DNA from: Thermoplasmata archaeon M9B2D
Lineage (GTDB): Archaea > Thermoplasmatota > E2 > DHVEG-1
DNA length: 6,440 bases
Direction: 5' to 3'
NCBI GenBank assembly: GCA_002900555.1
Contig: MUGD01000149.1
Span: 1 to 6,440, forward strand
Both the position numbers and the translations under genes were made by a program. Numbering within the stretch: the stretch's first letter is position 1; the number at the start of each line of letters is the position of its first letter. Below the pieces are notes generated by a model. That model searched no databases. It saw nothing but the letters and a program-made list of their open reading frames with translations, and was not told the DNA's origin. Of the stretch, positions 4,934 to 6,440 are shown one piece after another.

Positions 4934-6429
4934 ATGTTTAAGAAAGTAATGATTGCGAATCGTGGGGAGATTGCCGTTCGGATCATTAAAGCCTGCCAGG
5001 AGATGGGGATTAAAACCGTTGCGGTCTATTCAGAAGCGACAGAAGCTCACCACATGTTGAGCTTGCAGATGAAGCTGTAAATCTTGGTGATCCGACTCCT
5101 TCGGAAAGCTATCTAAACATTGCAAAAATCATAAAACATGCAACAAACGTAAAAGCAGAAGCGATTCATCCTGGCTACGGGTTTCTTGCTGAAAACCCTG
5201 ATTTTGCGAAAGCCTGTGCTGACACAGGTATTACATTTATCGGGCCGACCCCAGAAGTCATTCGTTTGATGGGAGATAAGATTGAGGCGAAAAAGACCAT
5301 TGCCCAAGCAAACGTTCCTGTCATCCCTGGGTATCATGGAATTAAACAAGACCTTTCAACGTTACTAAAGGAGGGGAAAAAAATTGGTTTTCCCTTGCTT
5401 GTCAAGGCAACTGCTGGCGGTGGCGGCAAAGGGATGCGTATCGTTCATGAGGAATCCGAGCTAGAACAATCCATTGAAAGTGCAAAGAGAGAAGCAAAGT
5501 CCGCTTTTGGGAATGACTCTGTCTTTCTTGAGCAGTACATCGATAAGCCTCGTCATATTGAATTTCAGATTCTTGCTGATGAGCATGGCCATGTGATTCA
5601 CCTCTTTGAACGGGAATGCTCCATTCAACGACGACATCAAAAGATCATAGAGGAAACCCCTTCACCAGCACTCACACCAGCATTACGGGAAACCATGGGC
5701 AAAGCAGCGGTTGCGGCTGCAAAAACAGTCGGATACACCAACGCAGGTACCATAGAGTTCATGGTCGATGCAAAACACAACTTCTATTTCATGGAGATGA
5801 ACACGCGTCTGCAGGTTGAGCATCCGATCACAGAAGCGACCACTGGCATCGATCTAGTGAAATGGCAGCTGCGAATTGCGAGTGGTATGGAGCTGACGCT
5901 TAAACAGACCGATATCATCCAGCGCGGTCATGCGTTGGAGTGTCGTATCTACGCCGAAGACCCCTCCAATGGTTTTCTCCCAAGTATCGGGACCCTTGAA
6001 AAAGTCGAAATTCCCATTGGACCGAACATCCGCAATGACACCGGTGTTGAGACGCATTTTCCGGTCAGTCCCTACTATGACCCGATGCTTGCGAAACTTA
6101 CCGTTAGCAGTGAAAACCGGCAGGAAAGTATCAATAAGATGATTTGGGCGCTGTCCCATTATGTTGTGCTTGGCGTCACGACGAACATCCCGTTCCTAAA
6201 AAAAGTCCTTGAACATCCTGAGTTTAAGACGGGGAACATCACCACCCATTTCATCGATGATTACTTCAAGGACTGGCTTGTTACAAAAGAAGGTTTACCT
6301 CTTGATGCAATCATCGCACTTGCCGTGTATGATTCGTTGCATACGCAGCGACAGGAGGTGGTTCGCTATAAGGAAGCTGACCCGCATTCCCCCTGGCAGC
6401 ATGTAGGACGCTGGAGGATAGGAGTGTAA
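4934..6429 (+). CDS. accC: Biotin carboxylase subunit of an acyl-CoA carboxylase, interrupted by a frameshift near 5056
   Basis: The product would carboxylate biotin on a carrier protein using ATP and bicarbonate. ATG 4934 encodes [17 protein letters not shown], the family's N-terminus, but this frame stops at 5078-5080 after 48 codons. Homology continues in the -1 frame from about 5056 ([19 protein letters not shown]) to TAA at 6427-6429. Joining the frames restores about 498 residues and, by my alignment with E. coli AccC, the normal spacing. All key motifs are intact: [11 protein letters not shown], the glycine-rich ATP loop [43 protein letters not shown] and [11 protein letters not shown]. 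About 50 C-terminal residues extend beyond the usual AccC core. If the shift is real, only a fragment from an internal start such as ATG 5266 (387 residues, lacking most of the N-terminal domain) could be made. The neighbouring hydratase suggests a 3-methylcrotonyl-CoA carboxylase, but acetyl-, propionyl- or pyruvate carboxylases share this subunit. Confidence 0.9.
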
Positions 6430-6431
6430 CC

Positions 6432-6440
6432 ATGTTCATC
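6432..6440 (+). CDS. Start of a further gene in the carboxylase operon (three codons visible)
   Basis: ATG TTC ATC begins 2 nt after the biotin carboxylase stop, with GGAG at 6421-6424 as a possible ribosome site. Such tight spacing suggests co-transcription. By analogy with other acyl-CoA carboxylase clusters it could encode a biotin carrier protein or the carboxyltransferase subunit, but the sequence visible is too short to tell. Confidence 0.4.

Noticed and set aside
5048..5062. Programmed -1 ribosomal frameshifting in the carboxylase gene
   Set aside because: The junction lacks an X-XXY-YYZ slippery sequence, and biotin carboxylases are not known to use frameshifting; a missing base is simpler.
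5266..6429. Treating the 387-codon frame from ATG 5266 as a complete gene
   Set aside because: Conserved biotin carboxylase sequence extends upstream of this ATG in the same frame to about 5056, and then in the other frame to 4934, so this ATG is an internal methionine.

Overview
The window looks archaeal, most probably euryarchaeal and possibly Thermoplasmatota-like; this is inferred without any search. The evidence is a minus-strand surface protein with an archaeal type IV pilin N-terminus (positively charged start, then AIVELTATLLLLGLTV) and many N-glycosylation sequons, TATA boxes preceded by purine-rich BRE-like sequence at archaeal spacing from start codons, and at least one start best explained by a leaderless transcript. 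Base composition is moderately AT-rich, and the intergenic DNA is clearly richer in AT than the genes.

Layout. Positions 1-1205 (minus) carry the first 401 codons of a large secreted or pilin-like protein with a DUF11-type repeat and a von Willebrand A domain; its 3' end lies outside the window. Positions 1206-1981 form a long divergent intergenic region. It holds a strong minus-strand promoter candidate, several perfect or near-perfect inverted repeats and a few very small possible reading frames, but no gene I can defend firmly. Positions 1982-3211 (plus) encode a cation diffusion facilitator (CDF) metal exporter with two C-terminal cytoplasmic domains and a Cys/His-rich tail. Positions 3272-6440 (plus) hold an acyl-CoA cluster: a PaaG-like crotonase-fold protein, a LiuC-type 3-methylglutaconyl-CoA hydratase, a biotin carboxylase interrupted by a frameshift, and the first three codons of one more gene.

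How the genes fit together. The hydratase followed by a biotin carboxylase resembles the leucine/isovalerate degradation module: 3-methylcrotonyl-CoA is carboxylated to 3-methylglutaconyl-CoA, which is hydrated to HMG-CoA. The same chemistry run backwards links the mevalonate intermediate HMG-CoA to branched acyl-CoA. The hydratase appears to have its own promoter, with BRE/TATA and a perfect 16-bp palindrome just upstream, and is tightly spaced to the carboxylase. The upstream crotonase has its own TATA box and is probably leaderless. The CDF exporter and the surface protein look functionally unrelated to this cluster.

Most notable points: the single-base frameshift in an otherwise fully conserved biotin carboxylase; a crotonase that has lost both classical catalytic glutamates and the PaaG-type aspartate; an inverted repeat that overlaps the CDF promoter; the 16-bp palindrome at the hydratase promoter; and the cluster of hairpins in the divergent intergenic region.
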